Shown: positions 1 to 9,745 of the stretch, in pieces | How positions within the stretch are numbered: the first letter of the stretch is position 1 | Layout: each line of letters starts with the position of its first letter | NCBI GenBank assembly: GCA_041684965.1 | Contig: JAWLGR010000006.1 | Location: 163,296-227,295, forward strand | Source: Mariniphaga sp041684965 | GTDB lineage: Bacteria; Bacteroidota; Bacteroidia; Bacteroidales; Prolixibacteraceae | Direction: 5' to 3' | DNA length: 64,000 bases | Notes under the pieces: model-generated | Databases searched by the model: none | What the model saw: the letters and a program-made list of their open reading frames with translations, nothing else | What the model was told of the DNA's origin: nothing | Translations under genes and position numbers: made by a program

Positions 1-108
1 CTTTTTAACTCCTTTGGATTTTAGTCAAATATAATTGAACGGCATATATTAAAATAATGACAGGAAGTAGAATAATTCACCTCTCCTAATTCGTACTGCT
101 TATTTCTG

Positions 109-354
109 GTGGGAATTTATTTTCCCAAAGTGTTTTATCCTGGTACACATTATCACAACCGGTTGGAAGTTCAGCAAAAGAATCAAAAGATAAATCAACA
201 AAACAAGGAAATTACCCGCTTGTATCCTATCGCTGTCAGTCCCGGAGGGCATGCTGTTACAATTTTGTTAATAGGCTCTAATCTGGAAAATGTTCCGGCA
301 GAATATGAAGGAGCAAATTTCGAAGAAAATAGTTACTTTCAGGTTTTGAATTAA
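109..354 (+). CDS. hypothetical short ORF, probably a gene remnant
   Basis: An open frame of about 80 codons begins at a GTG, with no convincing ATG and stop codons close upstream in the same frame. The product has a Gln/Asn/Lys-rich stretch near residues 20-35 and no domain I recognise. It ends 31 bases before the alcohol dehydrogenase start and could be co-transcribed with it. The weak start and lack of an N-terminal region suggest the 3' end of a degraded gene rather than an intact small protein. Coding status is uncertain. Confidence 0.25.
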   Translation: MGIYFPKVFYPGTHYHNRLEVQQKNQKINQQNKEITRLYPIAVSPGGHAVTILLIGSNLENVPAEYEGANFEENSYFQVLN

Positions 355-385
355 AAGAAGGCAGGCATCAATTAATCTTTAAGGT

Positions 386-1420
386 ATGAAGGCACTTGTT
401 CTTGATGATTACAATCAACTGAATTACCGTGAATTCCCAGAACCGGAAATCGGACCTGAAGATGTATTAATTGAAGTTAAAGCCTGCGGCATTTGCGGCA
501 GTGATGTGCACGGGTTAGATGGAAGTACCGGTCGCAGGAAACCTCCGCTGGTGATGGGACATGAGGCATCCGGAATAATAGTTGAAACAGGCAGTGCAGT
601 AAACCGCTGGCAGCCTGGCGACCGGGTTACCTTTGACTCGACCGTGTACCCGCTAAACGATTGGTATACATTGCAAGGAAAGTACAACATAAGCGATAAC
701 CGGCAGGTATTGGGTGTTTCTCCCGGAGAGTACCGCAGGCATGGCGCATTCGCAGAAAAGGTGGCCATTCCGCAGCATATCCTCCATCGGATACCGGAAA
801 ATGTTTCCTTTACGGAAGCTGCCATGGTGGAACCTATTGCCGTTGCTTCACATGCAATAAATGTTTCGAAAATGAAACCGGGAAGCAGCACCCTGGTTGT
901 TGGCGCCGGAATGGTAGGAATATTTGTCATACAATTGCTGAAACTATTTGGCTCCAATCCGGTTATTGCCATTGACTTTGATAACCAAAAACTGGATTTC
1001 GCATTGGCCTCCGGAGCTAATGCAGCATTCAGTTCACAAGATAAAGACCTTGTCGGGAAAATTTTAAAATTAACAAAAGCCAGGGGTGTTGATTGTGCAT
1101 TTGAAGTAGCAGGCGTTTCAGAAACAGTAAATACCTGCATTGAAAATACCCGTAAAGGGGGAACGGTTGTTTTGGTTGGCAATCTTTCGCCTCATATAAA
1201 ATTCCCGTTACAGCAGGTGGTTACACGTGAAATTACCATTCAGGGAAGTTGTGCCATTAACGGAGAGTATGAAATGGTGCTTGATCTTCTGGCAACAAAG
1301 AAAGTGGATGTTGCTCCACTCATATCAGCTGTTGTGCCACTTTCTGAAGGGGCATCCTGGTTTAAAAGGCTGTATAACAAAGAGGTGGGATTTAAAAAGG
1401 TCATCCTTGTGCCCGACTAA
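386..1420 (+). CDS. zinc-dependent alcohol/polyol dehydrogenase (MDR family)
   Basis: A 344-residue medium-chain dehydrogenase/reductase, expected to oxidise an alcohol or sugar alcohol with NAD(P) in the cytoplasm. The catalytic zinc site is visible as CGICGSDVHG (Cys37) and GHE (His59, Glu60). The Rossmann fold shows VVGAGMVGIF near residue 172. The lobe around residues 95-125, where the family normally has four structural-zinc cysteines, has none (it reads STVYPLNDWYTLQGKYN). This makes it a variant subfamily without the structural zinc. The substrate cannot be read from sequence; sorbitol-type or galactitol-phosphate-type enzymes are the nearest relatives I recognise. Confidence 0.9.
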   Translation: MKALVLDDYNQLNYREFPEPEIGPEDVLIEVKACGICGSDVHGLDGSTGRRKPPLVMGHEASGIIVETGSAVNRWQPGDRVTFDSTVYPLNDWYTLQGKYNISDNRQVLGVSPGEYRRHGAFAEKVAIPQHILHRIPENVSFTEAAMVEPIAVASHAINVSKMKPGSSTLVVGAGMVGIFVIQLLKLFGSNPVIAIDFDNQKLDFALASGANAAFSSQDKDLVGKILKLTKARGVDCAFEVAGVSETVNTCIENTRKGGTVVLVGNLSPHIKFPLQQVVTREITIQGSCAINGEYEMVLDLLATKKVDVAPLISAVVPLSEGASWFKRLYNKEVGFKKVILVPD

Positions 1421-1605
1421 TTTTGAAATTGCCGGAGCAATTTGTCCAACAGCAGGTTTCTTCAACTGACTAAATAATCCGATCCACACATATCACTGGG
1501 GCAGGTATATAAGATAAAAGTGGAGAAAATTAAATTAAACAGGGTACATTCACAGAAATTATATAAACCTTCTTTTCTTTTAGTTTCAGTAATAAAGTAT
1601 TTTAG

Positions 1606-2424
1606 TTAAAACAGTTTCCCCTGTTTGCCGTCAGGATCTTCTTTCCGCCGGTTGCGGCCCATTCCTTCCAGTTTTAAATCTTTCTTAACCGATGAATCGT
1701 ATTCAGTTGTAGAATCAGGATCGATGGGGATAAGAAGATCCCGGCCTTTATTCCTGGGATCCTTCACTTTTACAGAAACCGGAACGGCCTGAAAATCGTC
1801 TCCCGGATAAGGTTTAAGCAATTTAAGAACTTCTTCTAACGGAAGCGATTCATCGAGCCATTTCTGCTCGTCTTTCCTCTCCAGGATAACAGGTGAACGA
1901 TGATGTCCTATTTCCATGGTGACAGTATTTGCAACGGTTGTGATAATTGAAAATGAATGTACAACCTCTCCTGTAGTATTATTGGCCCAGGTATCAAATA
2001 TGCCTGCAAAAGTAAAAACCTCCCCGTCTTTTTTATGCACATAATATGGCTTGCTGAGACGTTCCTTTGCCGGTCCCTCATAATAACCGTTTGCAATAAC
2101 CAGACATCTTCTCGATTTAATAGCAGTACGAAAAGCAGGTTTTTTTATTATTCCTGCCTCACCTGAATAGCTTATATCGTCCTCCTTATTAAAATCACCT
2201 TCGACCCTTGCATTAATCAGGTACATCTGTTTTTTTGCCCAGTATGGTGTAAAGCCGAATTTAAAGGCCAGTAGCTCTTCCGGCTTGTCGTTAGTTATCA
2301 CATATACCATATCACCCGGTGAAACATTAAAATTATCACTGACAGTTATCTGTGAGGGTGCATTTACTCCAAACCTCTTAACGAATAGCTCAATATCAAT
2401 TATCTGAACAAACCTTCCACACAT
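1606..2424 (-). CDS. SRAP-domain protein (YedK/HMCES family)
   Basis: A 272-residue SOS-response-associated peptidase family protein. Members crosslink through Cys2 to abasic sites in single-stranded DNA and protect them. Cys2 is directly exposed after Met removal (MCGRFVQ), which fixes the start. The family Asn is in INARVEG near residue 70, and the catalytic His region reads IGHHRSPVIL near residue 176. It stands alone between a + strand dehydrogenase and a + strand peroxidase. A second, decayed SRAP gene lies in the mobile element at 54392-55183, so this is the functional copy in the window. Confidence 0.9.
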   Translation of the reverse strand: MCGRFVQIIDIELFVKRFGVNAPSQITVSDNFNVSPGDMVYVITNDKPEELLAFKFGFTPYWAKKQMYLINARVEGDFNKEDDISYSGEAGIIKKPAFRTAIKSRRCLVIANGYYEGPAKERLSKPYYVHKKDGEVFTFAGIFDTWANNTTGEVVHSFSIITTVANTVTMEIGHHRSPVILERKDEQKWLDESLPLEEVLKLLKPYPGDDFQAVPVSVKVKDPRNKGRDLLIPIDPDSTTEYDSSVKKDLKLEGMGRNRRKEDPDGKQGKLF

Positions 2425-2598
2425 ATCATTAACTGCTTTGATTTAAATTTAAGGTAATGCCTTAAACATCCGCATGATTGAATCCGAAATAAAAACTCCC
2501 AAAATGTTTCAGAATCACAATACTTTATCTAAAAACTTTTTTACTGATGGAATTGTTTTAAATTCTGCACTTATTATTCAACTATTATTTAAAAAAAA

Positions 2599-3135
2599 AT
2601 GAAAAACCTGATTTTAACCCTGATTGTTATTCTTATTACAATTGCTGCTTTTGGACAAAAATCTTTTTATGATTTTCAAGTAGAGGATATTAATGGGAAC
2701 CCGTTTGACCTTTCAAGCCTGAAGGGGAAAAAAGTGCTCATTGTAAATACGGCATCAAAATGTGGTCACACTCCCCAATATGAACAACTGCAGAAAATAT
2801 ATGATGTCTATGGTGGTAATAATTTTACCATTATAGGATTTCCTGCCAATAATTTCAATCAACAGGAACCAGGCACAAATGAAGATATCGCCCTGTTCTG
2901 TGAACGCAATTATGGTGTAACCTTCCCCATGATGTCGAAAATATCAGTAAAAGGAGATGACATGCATCCGCTTTATGAATGGCTGACACAAAAATCTAAA
3001 AACAAAGTTTTGGATTCTGAAGTAGGCTGGAATTTCCAAAAATACCTCATTGATGAGAAAGGCAGGCTCGTTAAAATGTTCGAACCAAAAGTTAAGCCCG
3101 ACGATGAGCGAATTGTCAGTCTCATCCGAAATTAA
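2599..3135 (+). CDS. glutathione peroxidase-family protein, exported
   Basis: A 178-residue thiol peroxidase of the glutathione peroxidase fold with an N-terminal signal sequence (hydrophobic residues 3-18, likely cut after FGQ), so periplasmic. The peroxidatic Cys55 is in NTASKCGHTPQY, the Gln of the tetrad is in NNFNQQEPG and the Trp is in GWNFQKYL. A second Cys in ALFCERNYG matches the resolving position of thioredoxin-dependent members. The usual FPCNQF motif reads FPANNF, so that cysteine is absent. The start sits just after an A-rich stretch. Confidence 0.88.
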   Translation: MKNLILTLIVILITIAAFGQKSFYDFQVEDINGNPFDLSSLKGKKVLIVNTASKCGHTPQYEQLQKIYDVYGGNNFTIIGFPANNFNQQEPGTNEDIALFCERNYGVTFPMMSKISVKGDDMHPLYEWLTQKSKNKVLDSEVGWNFQKYLIDEKGRLVKMFEPKVKPDDERIVSLIRN

Positions 3136-3567
3136 AGAAATAATTATCTGTAATACCAGGTAATCCCAGTTTTTTCCCGCTGCGTTATTTATAAACACAT
3201 ACCTTATTCCAGAGGGTTACCATCTATTAAACAAATGCATGGAATTATGATGCAGGAATTATTTTAGTATATCAGAAGAAGCCCTGTTTTAAGAAAATAA
3301 CATTTGTTCACTGTTCTCAATAACAGGATTTGTTAAACTTGCAACTATTTTAGTTGATTTAATGCAATTCATTTTTATATCCTAAAATCATTTTCTAATT
3401 TTAAAACTGAATAATCTTAGCTTTTTTTAAACAAGTTTCAATACAGTTCTTAAGCAATACAAAAAGATGCGGTAAGAATTCCATTTTTCAGTACCGCCAG
3501 TATTGGCCAGCATATGAATACTTAAATAGTTTTTACAATAATTATAAACCACTGAAATATTAAAAAA
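3136..3567. other. intergenic region without recognised gene
   Basis: About 430 AT-rich bases between the peroxidase and the ferritin-like gene. I see no open frame with coding character, no RNA gene and no strong terminator hairpin. It presumably holds the promoter of the ferritin-like gene, but no clear TTG / TAnnTTTG pair was found. Confidence 0.5.
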
Positions 3568-4062
3568 ATGAAAGAAAGAAGTATTGAATTGTTAAATGCT
3601 GCTGTTGCAGATGAGCTTCAGGCCGTGCACCAGTATATGTATTTTCATTTTCACTGTGACGACCAGGGTTATGATTTACTGGCTAATCTTTTCAAGCGTA
3701 CTGCTATCCAGGAAATGATTCATGTGGAAAAATTAGCTGAACGGATACTGTTTCTAAAGGGCGAGGTAAATATGGAACTGGCAGGCGAAGTAAAAAAAGT
3801 ACATGATGTAGGGGAAATGCTTAAAATGGCAGCTCAAATGGAAGAAACCAGTGCCCAGGAATACAATGAGTGGGCGAATGAATGTGCACAAAATGCCGAT
3901 GCAGTATCTAAAAAATTATTTGAAGGACTCGTGGAAGAGGAAGAGCGGCATTTCGATCAGTTTGATGATGAGATCGAAAACCTTAAAAAGTTTGGCGACA
4001 ATTACCTGGCACTGCAGTCAATCGAACGCAGTAAAAGCCTGGGAGGAGGTGGGGAAGCATAA
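3568..4062 (+). CDS. bacterioferritin-like ferritin
   Basis: A 164-residue four-helix iron-storage/ferroxidase protein. Diiron ligands are visible: Glu16 (DELQAVHQY), Glu49 and His52 (QEMIHVEKLAERI), a Glu in MEETSAQEY and a C-terminal ExxH in EEEERHFDQF. Met50 aligns with the heme-ligand methionine of bacterioferritins, so heme binding at the dimer interface is possible. The tail is Gly-rich (LGGGGEA). It is monocistronic: a strong terminator follows about 50 bases downstream. Role: storing iron and limiting Fenton chemistry. Confidence 0.88.
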   Translation: MKERSIELLNAAVADELQAVHQYMYFHFHCDDQGYDLLANLFKRTAIQEMIHVEKLAERILFLKGEVNMELAGEVKKVHDVGEMLKMAAQMEETSAQEYNEWANECAQNADAVSKKLFEGLVEEEERHFDQFDDEIENLKKFGDNYLALQSIERSKSLGGGGEA

Positions 4063-4112
4063 AAATTGCAGCATTCCCTGCAAAATAATTAATTAATATG
4101 CTCATTTTTAAG

Positions 4113-4150
4113 AAGATTGGCTATTAAAAAAAATAGCCAATCTTTTTTTT
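4113..4150 (+). terminator. Rho-independent terminator after the ferritin-like gene
   Basis: An inverted repeat AAGATTGGCTATT / AATAGCCAATCTT around an A-rich loop is followed by a run of T. The A-run in the loop and strong symmetry are clear. It separates the ferritin-like gene from the GNAT-RimK gene. Confidence 0.9.
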
Positions 4151-4224
4151 GAAGAATGAATAATCAATTTAAAAAAAGCATACTTTTGATTCGTTTTTAA
4201 ATTATTATTTCAGTTATTGAACAG

Positions 4225-6183
4225 GTGAAAACAAACATACGAACAACAACCTTCAAAGACCTTGATTTTTTGGAAACTCTTGAACACAGATGCTTTCCAA
4301 AGTTTCAGCAAAACACTCGCCGGGCCATCCGTTACAGCATGACCAGTCCCTTCCAGCAAGTATTAATAGCAGAAATCCAAGAAGGCAAGAACAAGAAACC
4401 AGTTGGTTCAGCAACAGTATATCTCTATGCAAAAACCATCCGGATATTTTCCATTGCGGTCCTTCCTGAAATGCAGGGGCAAGGAATCGGGAAACAATTG
4501 CTTGATGCAATTATGGTACTTGCCCGTTCAAAAAAAGTCGGCCGGATTTCACTTGAAGTACGACAGGCAGAACCTAAATTGATTGAATTTTACAAACATG
4601 CAGGTTTTAAAGTAACTGGTGAATTACCCGATTACTATATGAAAAATGAACATGGTTACCGGATGGTTTTGTTTTTGGATGATTCCTTTGAAAAGCAAAA
4701 TATATCCAATATTATCATCGTAAGGAACCCGAAAAACTGGAACCTTCAGATTGAGGGGGTTAAAGTAGTTTCGTCCCGAAACTATATTACAGGAGCTGAA
4801 TTTCAATCACTGAAAAATGTGCGAATTTTTAACCTCAGCAACTCCTATCAATACCAGAAAATGGGCTATTATGTATCGTTACTGGCCTCGGCACGCGACC
4901 ACCGTGTAATTCCAAACGTTACAACACTTCGGGATTTTAGCAGCCAGTCGCTTATCCGTTCCCTTTCCGGATACATTGACGATGATATTCAGAATACATT
5001 TAAAAATTCAGAAGGCAATAAAATAAGTATTTTTATATATTTCAGCCAGTCGGTAAACCCACGGTACCGGCAGCTGGCCCAAAAACTGTATCATCTGTTT
5101 GAAGCCCCACTGCTCCAGATTGATTTTGTCAAAACTACTGAAAAATGGATGATTCAAAAAGTGACACCATTAAGCCTTAAAAAGGTGAATCCCGAACACC
5201 TGGAGAAAGTACAGGAATTTGCACGTGACTATTTTTCAAAAAAAAGATTCAGCCGGCCCCGTTTTAAAAATTACAAATACGATTTGGCAATCCTTGTTAA
5301 TCCAAAGGAGAAAAATCCTCCCTCCTGCCCCGATGCACTTCAGAACTTTAAAAAAGCTGCCGAAAAAAACGGATTCTATGTTGAATTTATTACTAAAGAT
5401 GATTTTAGTCAGTTATCAGAATTCGATGCATTGTTTATCAGAGAAACTACAAGCGTTAACAACCATACTTACCACTTTTCCCGTGCAGCCTATGCAGAAG
5501 GCCTGGTTGTTATTGACGACCCATGGTCAATTTTACGCTGCTCAAATAAAATTTTCCAGAATGAACGTTTGAAACAAAACAAAATAAAAACTCCGGCTAC
5601 CCTTGTATTATCAAAATCCGATTACAGGGAATCGAAACCTGTAAATCTTAATTTCCCGCTGGTATTAAAACAACCCGACAGTGCCTTTTCACTTGGTGTT
5701 GAAAAAGTTCAGAATACAGAAGAATTGAATATTTCACTAAAGAAGTTGTTCCGTTTATCCGACCTGGTAATTGTCCAGGAATTTATGCCATCCGAATATG
5801 ATTGGCGCATTGGTGTGCTTGACCAATCACCCCTTTATGCCTGCAAATACTATATGGCAAAAAACCACTGGCAGATTTATGACTGGAACAGCCAAAACAA
5901 AGAAAATTGGGGAAAATCCGAAACAGTTTCAATGGAAAATGTCCCGGAGATTGTTATTAAAACTGCATTAAAAGCAGCTTCTCTTATTGGCGACGGTTTG
6001 TATGGTGTTGACCTGAAATTGGTAAACGGCGATGTATATGTAATAGAAATAAATGACAACCCAAATATTGATGAGGGAATTGAAGACGCAGTTATGAAAG
6101 AGGAATTGTATAACCGTATTATGAAATCCTTGTTCAACCGAATAGAAATAAACCGTAACATCGCTCAGTTTGTGACGGTCTGA
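4225..6183 (+). CDS. GNAT acetyltransferase fused to RimK-like ATP-grasp ligase
   Basis: A 652-residue fusion. Residues 1-155 are a GNAT domain with the acetyl-CoA loop QGQGIGKQLL. Residues about 165-340 are an alpha/beta region resembling the RimK-like N-terminal (RLAN) domain (SSQSLIRSLSGYIDDDIQ). Residues about 430-640 are an ATP-grasp ligase with LKQPDSAFSLGVEKV, VQEFMPSEYDWRIGVL and the metal-binding VIEINDNPNID. Ligases of this type form peptide-like amide bonds, often adding amino acids to a protein or small molecule; the substrate is unknown. The start is a GTG at 4225; a -7-like TACTTTTG lies at 4181-4188. A radical SAM gene follows 165 bases downstream. Confidence 0.88.
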   Translation: MKTNIRTTTFKDLDFLETLEHRCFPKFQQNTRRAIRYSMTSPFQQVLIAEIQEGKNKKPVGSATVYLYAKTIRIFSIAVLPEMQGQGIGKQLLDAIMVLARSKKVGRISLEVRQAEPKLIEFYKHAGFKVTGELPDYYMKNEHGYRMVLFLDDSFEKQNISNIIIVRNPKNWNLQIEGVKVVSSRNYITGAEFQSLKNVRIFNLSNSYQYQKMGYYVSLLASARDHRVIPNVTTLRDFSSQSLIRSLSGYIDDDIQNTFKNSEGNKISIFIYFSQSVNPRYRQLAQKLYHLFEAPLLQIDFVKTTEKWMIQKVTPLSLKKVNPEHLEKVQEFARDYFSKKRFSRPRFKNYKYDLAILVNPKEKNPPSCPDALQNFKKAAEKNGFYVEFITKDDFSQLSEFDALFIRETTSVNNHTYHFSRAAYAEGLVVIDDPWSILRCSNKIFQNERLKQNKIKTPATLVLSKSDYRESKPVNLNFPLVLKQPDSAFSLGVEKVQNTEELNISLKKLFRLSDLVIVQEFMPSEYDWRIGVLDQSPLYACKYYMAKNHWQIYDWNSQNKENWGKSETVSMENVPEIVIKTALKAASLIGDGLYGVDLKLVNGDVYVIEINDNPNIDEGIEDAVMKEELYNRIMKSLFNRIEINRNIAQFVTV

Positions 6184-6348
6184 GTTATTATGCCAAAAAT
6201 GTCGACTTGGACTTATACGAAAATAAATTTATTTAATCCATCAGTTAGGTATGGGTATTTTTCTTTGAGTATGCAAACAATTAATAGCTTTCATTAATTT
6301 CCTGGAAATTACTTTTTAATTCAATTAAATCAATTCAGTATCTTTTTT

Positions 6349-7593
6349 ATGGAGCCATTTAAATTCTATTTAAACGATCTTTTAAATAAAAACAGAATTC
6401 AATTTTCCGATTTCAACTCCATCCGCTGGATTAACAGCTACCAGGCAATGGAGGCGCAGGAAGAAAGAGACAGGTTAACCGGTTCTTCCGATCAGAAATG
6501 GTGTTTCAAAAAAACGAAACCATACCATAATCAAATTTCCAGGGGGTGCAAACTATGTGGAGAAGGTCTGTGGAGTTGCCTGTTCATAACCAATAAATGC
6601 AATGCAAATTGTTTTTACTGCCCGTCAGCCCAACTTAAAGATGAAATTCCTGCAACACAAAGCCTTACTTTTGAAACAGCTGAAAGCTATGCTGATTATA
6701 TCAATTATTTTGGATTCAGGGGAGTTAGCTTTAGTGGTGGTGAACCTTTACTGTTTTTTGACCGTACGCTTCATTATTTAAAAACTCTGCGTAAAATGTG
6801 TTCACCCGATTTGTATATCTGGATGTATACCAACGGTATTTTGGCTACCGAAGGTAAGTTTCATATGCTGGCGCTGGCGGGACTTAATGAAATACGTTTT
6901 GACATAGGTGCAACGGGATACCGCCTCAATAAAGTCATAACCGCAAAAGGAATTATTCCAAATATAACTATTGAGGTTCCTGCTGTTCCCGGAAAGAAAG
7001 AAAAATTGAAGCAATTGTTACCTCAAATGGCTGACGCAGGTGTCACCACTCTGAACCTCCACCAGTTGAGACTGACCAGGTACAATGCACCAAAATTGCT
7101 GCAACACAATTACACATTCATTCCTGCTGAACAGCCTGTTGTCCTGGGCTCAGAATTGGCTGCACTTGAAATACTGGAATTTGCCCGTGAAAACCGAATC
7201 GAAATGGGAATTAATTACTGTTCATTTAGTTTTAAAAACAGGTACCAACCAGCTGGTTTCAGGAAAAGGCTGGCATCAAATTACAGCGACCACAATCAAA
7301 CCATAACAGAAAAAGGACATTTAAGGGAATACGATGGCAATTCAATAGGCTACAAGTCATTTAAGATTTCTGAAAATGAGCCTTCAGGTGATAATAAAAT
7401 TAAAATTCAGCTTACGCATAAAAATATCTTCTTGAAATTGGAAGAAGCTATGCCTGGAAAAATTATTCATCCTGAATTAAAAAAAGATGTGGAGCAGTTA
7501 CTTCGCCAAGAGCCTGAAAAAATTCCTGACAGCACATTTTTGTTTCGTATCTGGCAAATGGAATACATTGAAAGGAATCTTAGAAACTATTAA
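6349..7593 (+). CDS. radical SAM protein with extra N-terminal cysteines
   Basis: A 414-residue radical SAM enzyme. The 4Fe-4S motif CNANCFYC (Cys84, 88, 91) binds S-adenosylmethionine, and FSGGEPLLF is the GGEP-type motif. Three cysteines just upstream (GCKLCGEGLWSC: Cys67, 70, 77) could be part of a second metal site. The C-terminal third has no recognised domain. It lies in the same direction as the GNAT-RimK fusion with only a modest gap, so they may form one modification pathway. The reaction cannot be read from sequence. Confidence 0.85.
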   Translation: MEPFKFYLNDLLNKNRIQFSDFNSIRWINSYQAMEAQEERDRLTGSSDQKWCFKKTKPYHNQISRGCKLCGEGLWSCLFITNKCNANCFYCPSAQLKDEIPATQSLTFETAESYADYINYFGFRGVSFSGGEPLLFFDRTLHYLKTLRKMCSPDLYIWMYTNGILATEGKFHMLALAGLNEIRFDIGATGYRLNKVITAKGIIPNITIEVPAVPGKKEKLKQLLPQMADAGVTTLNLHQLRLTRYNAPKLLQHNYTFIPAEQPVVLGSELAALEILEFARENRIEMGINYCSFSFKNRYQPAGFRKRLASNYSDHNQTITEKGHLREYDGNSIGYKSFKISENEPSGDNKIKIQLTHKNIFLKLEEAMPGKIIHPELKKDVEQLLRQEPEKIPDSTFLFRIWQMEYIERNLRNY

Positions 7594-7887
7594 AATACAG
7601 CAGATTTTTAACAAAGTTCACTGAACGAGGCTCAGGATTTATTGATCGGTTAAGGCAGTATATGAATCCAGGTTTTTATGGTTGCAAATAAGGCTGCCAG
7701 GCGAGCCCAGCACATCGACTGTTTGCACCAACCATCCCAGGCCATCAAATGCTGCACCGATTCTATCCGCCTTTTGCTCCATTTGCTAACTTTCAGGAGT
7801 TTTTCCTTGTTAAAAAAAACCTTAAATAAATACTAAGGAAAAACGATGCTTAATCCAAATTCCATTATTTTTACCACTTGAAATAAA

Positions 7888-9732
7888 ATGCTAAAATCAA
7901 TCGACCATATCGTTCTAAAACCATTTCCACTGGAAAGCTTGATCGCTTTTATTGCAATGGCAGTTGCCTTGGGTACAATTTCCATCCTTTGGAAATATCG
8001 CAAATCAGGGGAAGTTATTTTCCTGCTGTTAGTTGAAATTTTTGCAGCAATATGGGCTTTTACCAGCGGAATGGAATTTAAATCCAATACACTGGAAATG
8101 AAAACTCTATGGTCTCAGATGTCCTATTTTGGGATTGCTTTTCTTCCCTTATGTTACTTTCTCTTCACAACGGCATTTAGCCAGAAATATAATCTACTAA
8201 CACCCCGAACGATTGCCTTACTTTCTATCATTCCTTTTGTAACAATACCACTTGCATTAACCAACGAATATCATTCTCTGGTTTGGGAAAAGGTCAGACT
8301 TAGTGACCAGCCATACAATACAATTCTGATTGACCACGGAAGCTGGTTCTGGATTTTCTGGGCCTATTCTATTACATTGATAATAGCAGGTTTATACAAT
8401 CTTTTTCTTTCCATCTTTGAATTTACTGCCTATTATAAAACACAGGTGTCAACGCTAATGATAGCTACCCTGATACCTTTGATTGGAAATCTGATTTATA
8501 TTACCGGACTAAACCCCATTCCGGGATTTGATTGGACACCTGTCTTATTTGTCTTTACCGGACTTGTTATTACTTTTGGTATTGTAAAATACCGAATGTT
8601 CGATCTTGTTCCTTTTGCCAGAAACAATCTCATTGATACCATGAGCGATGGTGTAATCATTGTTAATTCTGAAGGATTTATTGAAGATTACAATCCTGCT
8701 GTAAGTAAAATATTTAAATTGGAAAGACCAGTGATAAGAAACAGGTTTTCAGTTGTCTTTTCAAAATATGAAAATCTTATCTTATCAACCGGTACCCAAC
8801 AAAAAAACAATCTTCTGGAAGTGGAAATTGGATTTGCTGATAATTTAAGAATCTTCCAGGCACGTGTAGTTCCTCTCTTCAATCGCAACCGGCAGTTTTC
8901 CGGACACCTGATTCAACTGAATGACGTATCTTCGCTCAAGCACACACAAAACCAGTTACAACTGGTAAACAGGAAGCTGGAAGCCGAAGTGGAAGAAAAA
9001 GGCCGGCTTATAGAAGATTTAGATGCCTTTGCTCATACAGTTGCACACGATTTAAGAAGTTCCCTTGGATCAGTTTATAACTTTTCTGAGATAATTGAAG
9101 AATGCATTCAAAGTAAGAATACCGAATTACTGGAAGAATTTTCAGGACTTATTAGGACCTCCGCAAAAAAGGCTATACACATTACAAATGAACTATTGCT
9201 ATTAGCAACTGTAAATCACCATGAAGTAGAGAAAAAACCACTTGAAATGAGCAGAATTTTCAGTGATGCACAAAACCAGCTAAAGGATTTGATAAAGGAA
9301 AAAAAAGCACAAATATCGGTTCCCGATAAATGGCCTGTTGCAATAGGTCATGCACCATGGATTGAAGAAATATGGGTAAATTATCTTTCAAATGCCCTGA
9401 AATACGGTGGCACTCCTCCAAAAATATCTGTGGGTACCATTTCGGGAAAATACACAATCCGATTTTGGATCAAAGACAATGGAAATGGAATTTCTCCTGC
9501 CGATCAGAATAGATTGTTTAAAAAATACTCAAGGTTGGCTTCTGAAAAAGTTGAAGGGTATGGACTGGGACTTTCTATTGTAAAATTAATTGCTAAAAAA
9601 TCAGGTGGTTTTGTTGGCGTCGAAAGTACTGGAGAAAAGGGTGAAGGAGCTTGTTTTTGGTTCGAGTTGCCTGCAATCAGCAAGAACAAAGATTTAAAGG
9701 AAGAAAAGCAACCATCAAATGAATTTATTTAA
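7888..9732 (+). CDS. sensor histidine kinase with N-terminal 7TM region
   Basis: A 614-residue membrane sensor kinase. About seven hydrophobic helices fill residues 10-235 (histidine-kinase 7TM sensing type). A PAS domain follows (about 245-350), then a short coiled coil, a HisKA domain with phospho-acceptor HTVAHDLRSSLGSV, and an HATPase with N-box YLSNALKYGG, G1 DNGNGIS and G2 GYGLGLSIVKLI. There is no receiver domain, and no response regulator gene is adjacent, so the partner is elsewhere. The signal is unknown. Confidence 0.88.
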   Translation: MLKSIDHIVLKPFPLESLIAFIAMAVALGTISILWKYRKSGEVIFLLLVEIFAAIWAFTSGMEFKSNTLEMKTLWSQMSYFGIAFLPLCYFLFTTAFSQKYNLLTPRTIALLSIIPFVTIPLALTNEYHSLVWEKVRLSDQPYNTILIDHGSWFWIFWAYSITLIIAGLYNLFLSIFEFTAYYKTQVSTLMIATLIPLIGNLIYITGLNPIPGFDWTPVLFVFTGLVITFGIVKYRMFDLVPFARNNLIDTMSDGVIIVNSEGFIEDYNPAVSKIFKLERPVIRNRFSVVFSKYENLILSTGTQQKNNLLEVEIGFADNLRIFQARVVPLFNRNRQFSGHLIQLNDVSSLKHTQNQLQLVNRKLEAEVEEKGRLIEDLDAFAHTVAHDLRSSLGSVYNFSEIIEECIQSKNTELLEEFSGLIRTSAKKAIHITNELLLLATVNHHEVEKKPLEMSRIFSDAQNQLKDLIKEKKAQISVPDKWPVAIGHAPWIEEIWVNYLSNALKYGGTPPKISVGTISGKYTIRFWIKDNGNGISPADQNRLFKKYSRLASEKVEGYGLGLSIVKLIAKKSGGFVGVESTGEKGEGACFWFELPAISKNKDLKEEKQPSNEFI

Positions 9733-9745
9733 TTTGAGATTTAAA

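Noticed and set aside
424..1182. - strand frame of 252 codons opposite the alcohol dehydrogenase
   Set aside because: Shadow frame with Ser/Thr/Pro-rich composition and no domain; the + strand product is an obvious dehydrogenase.
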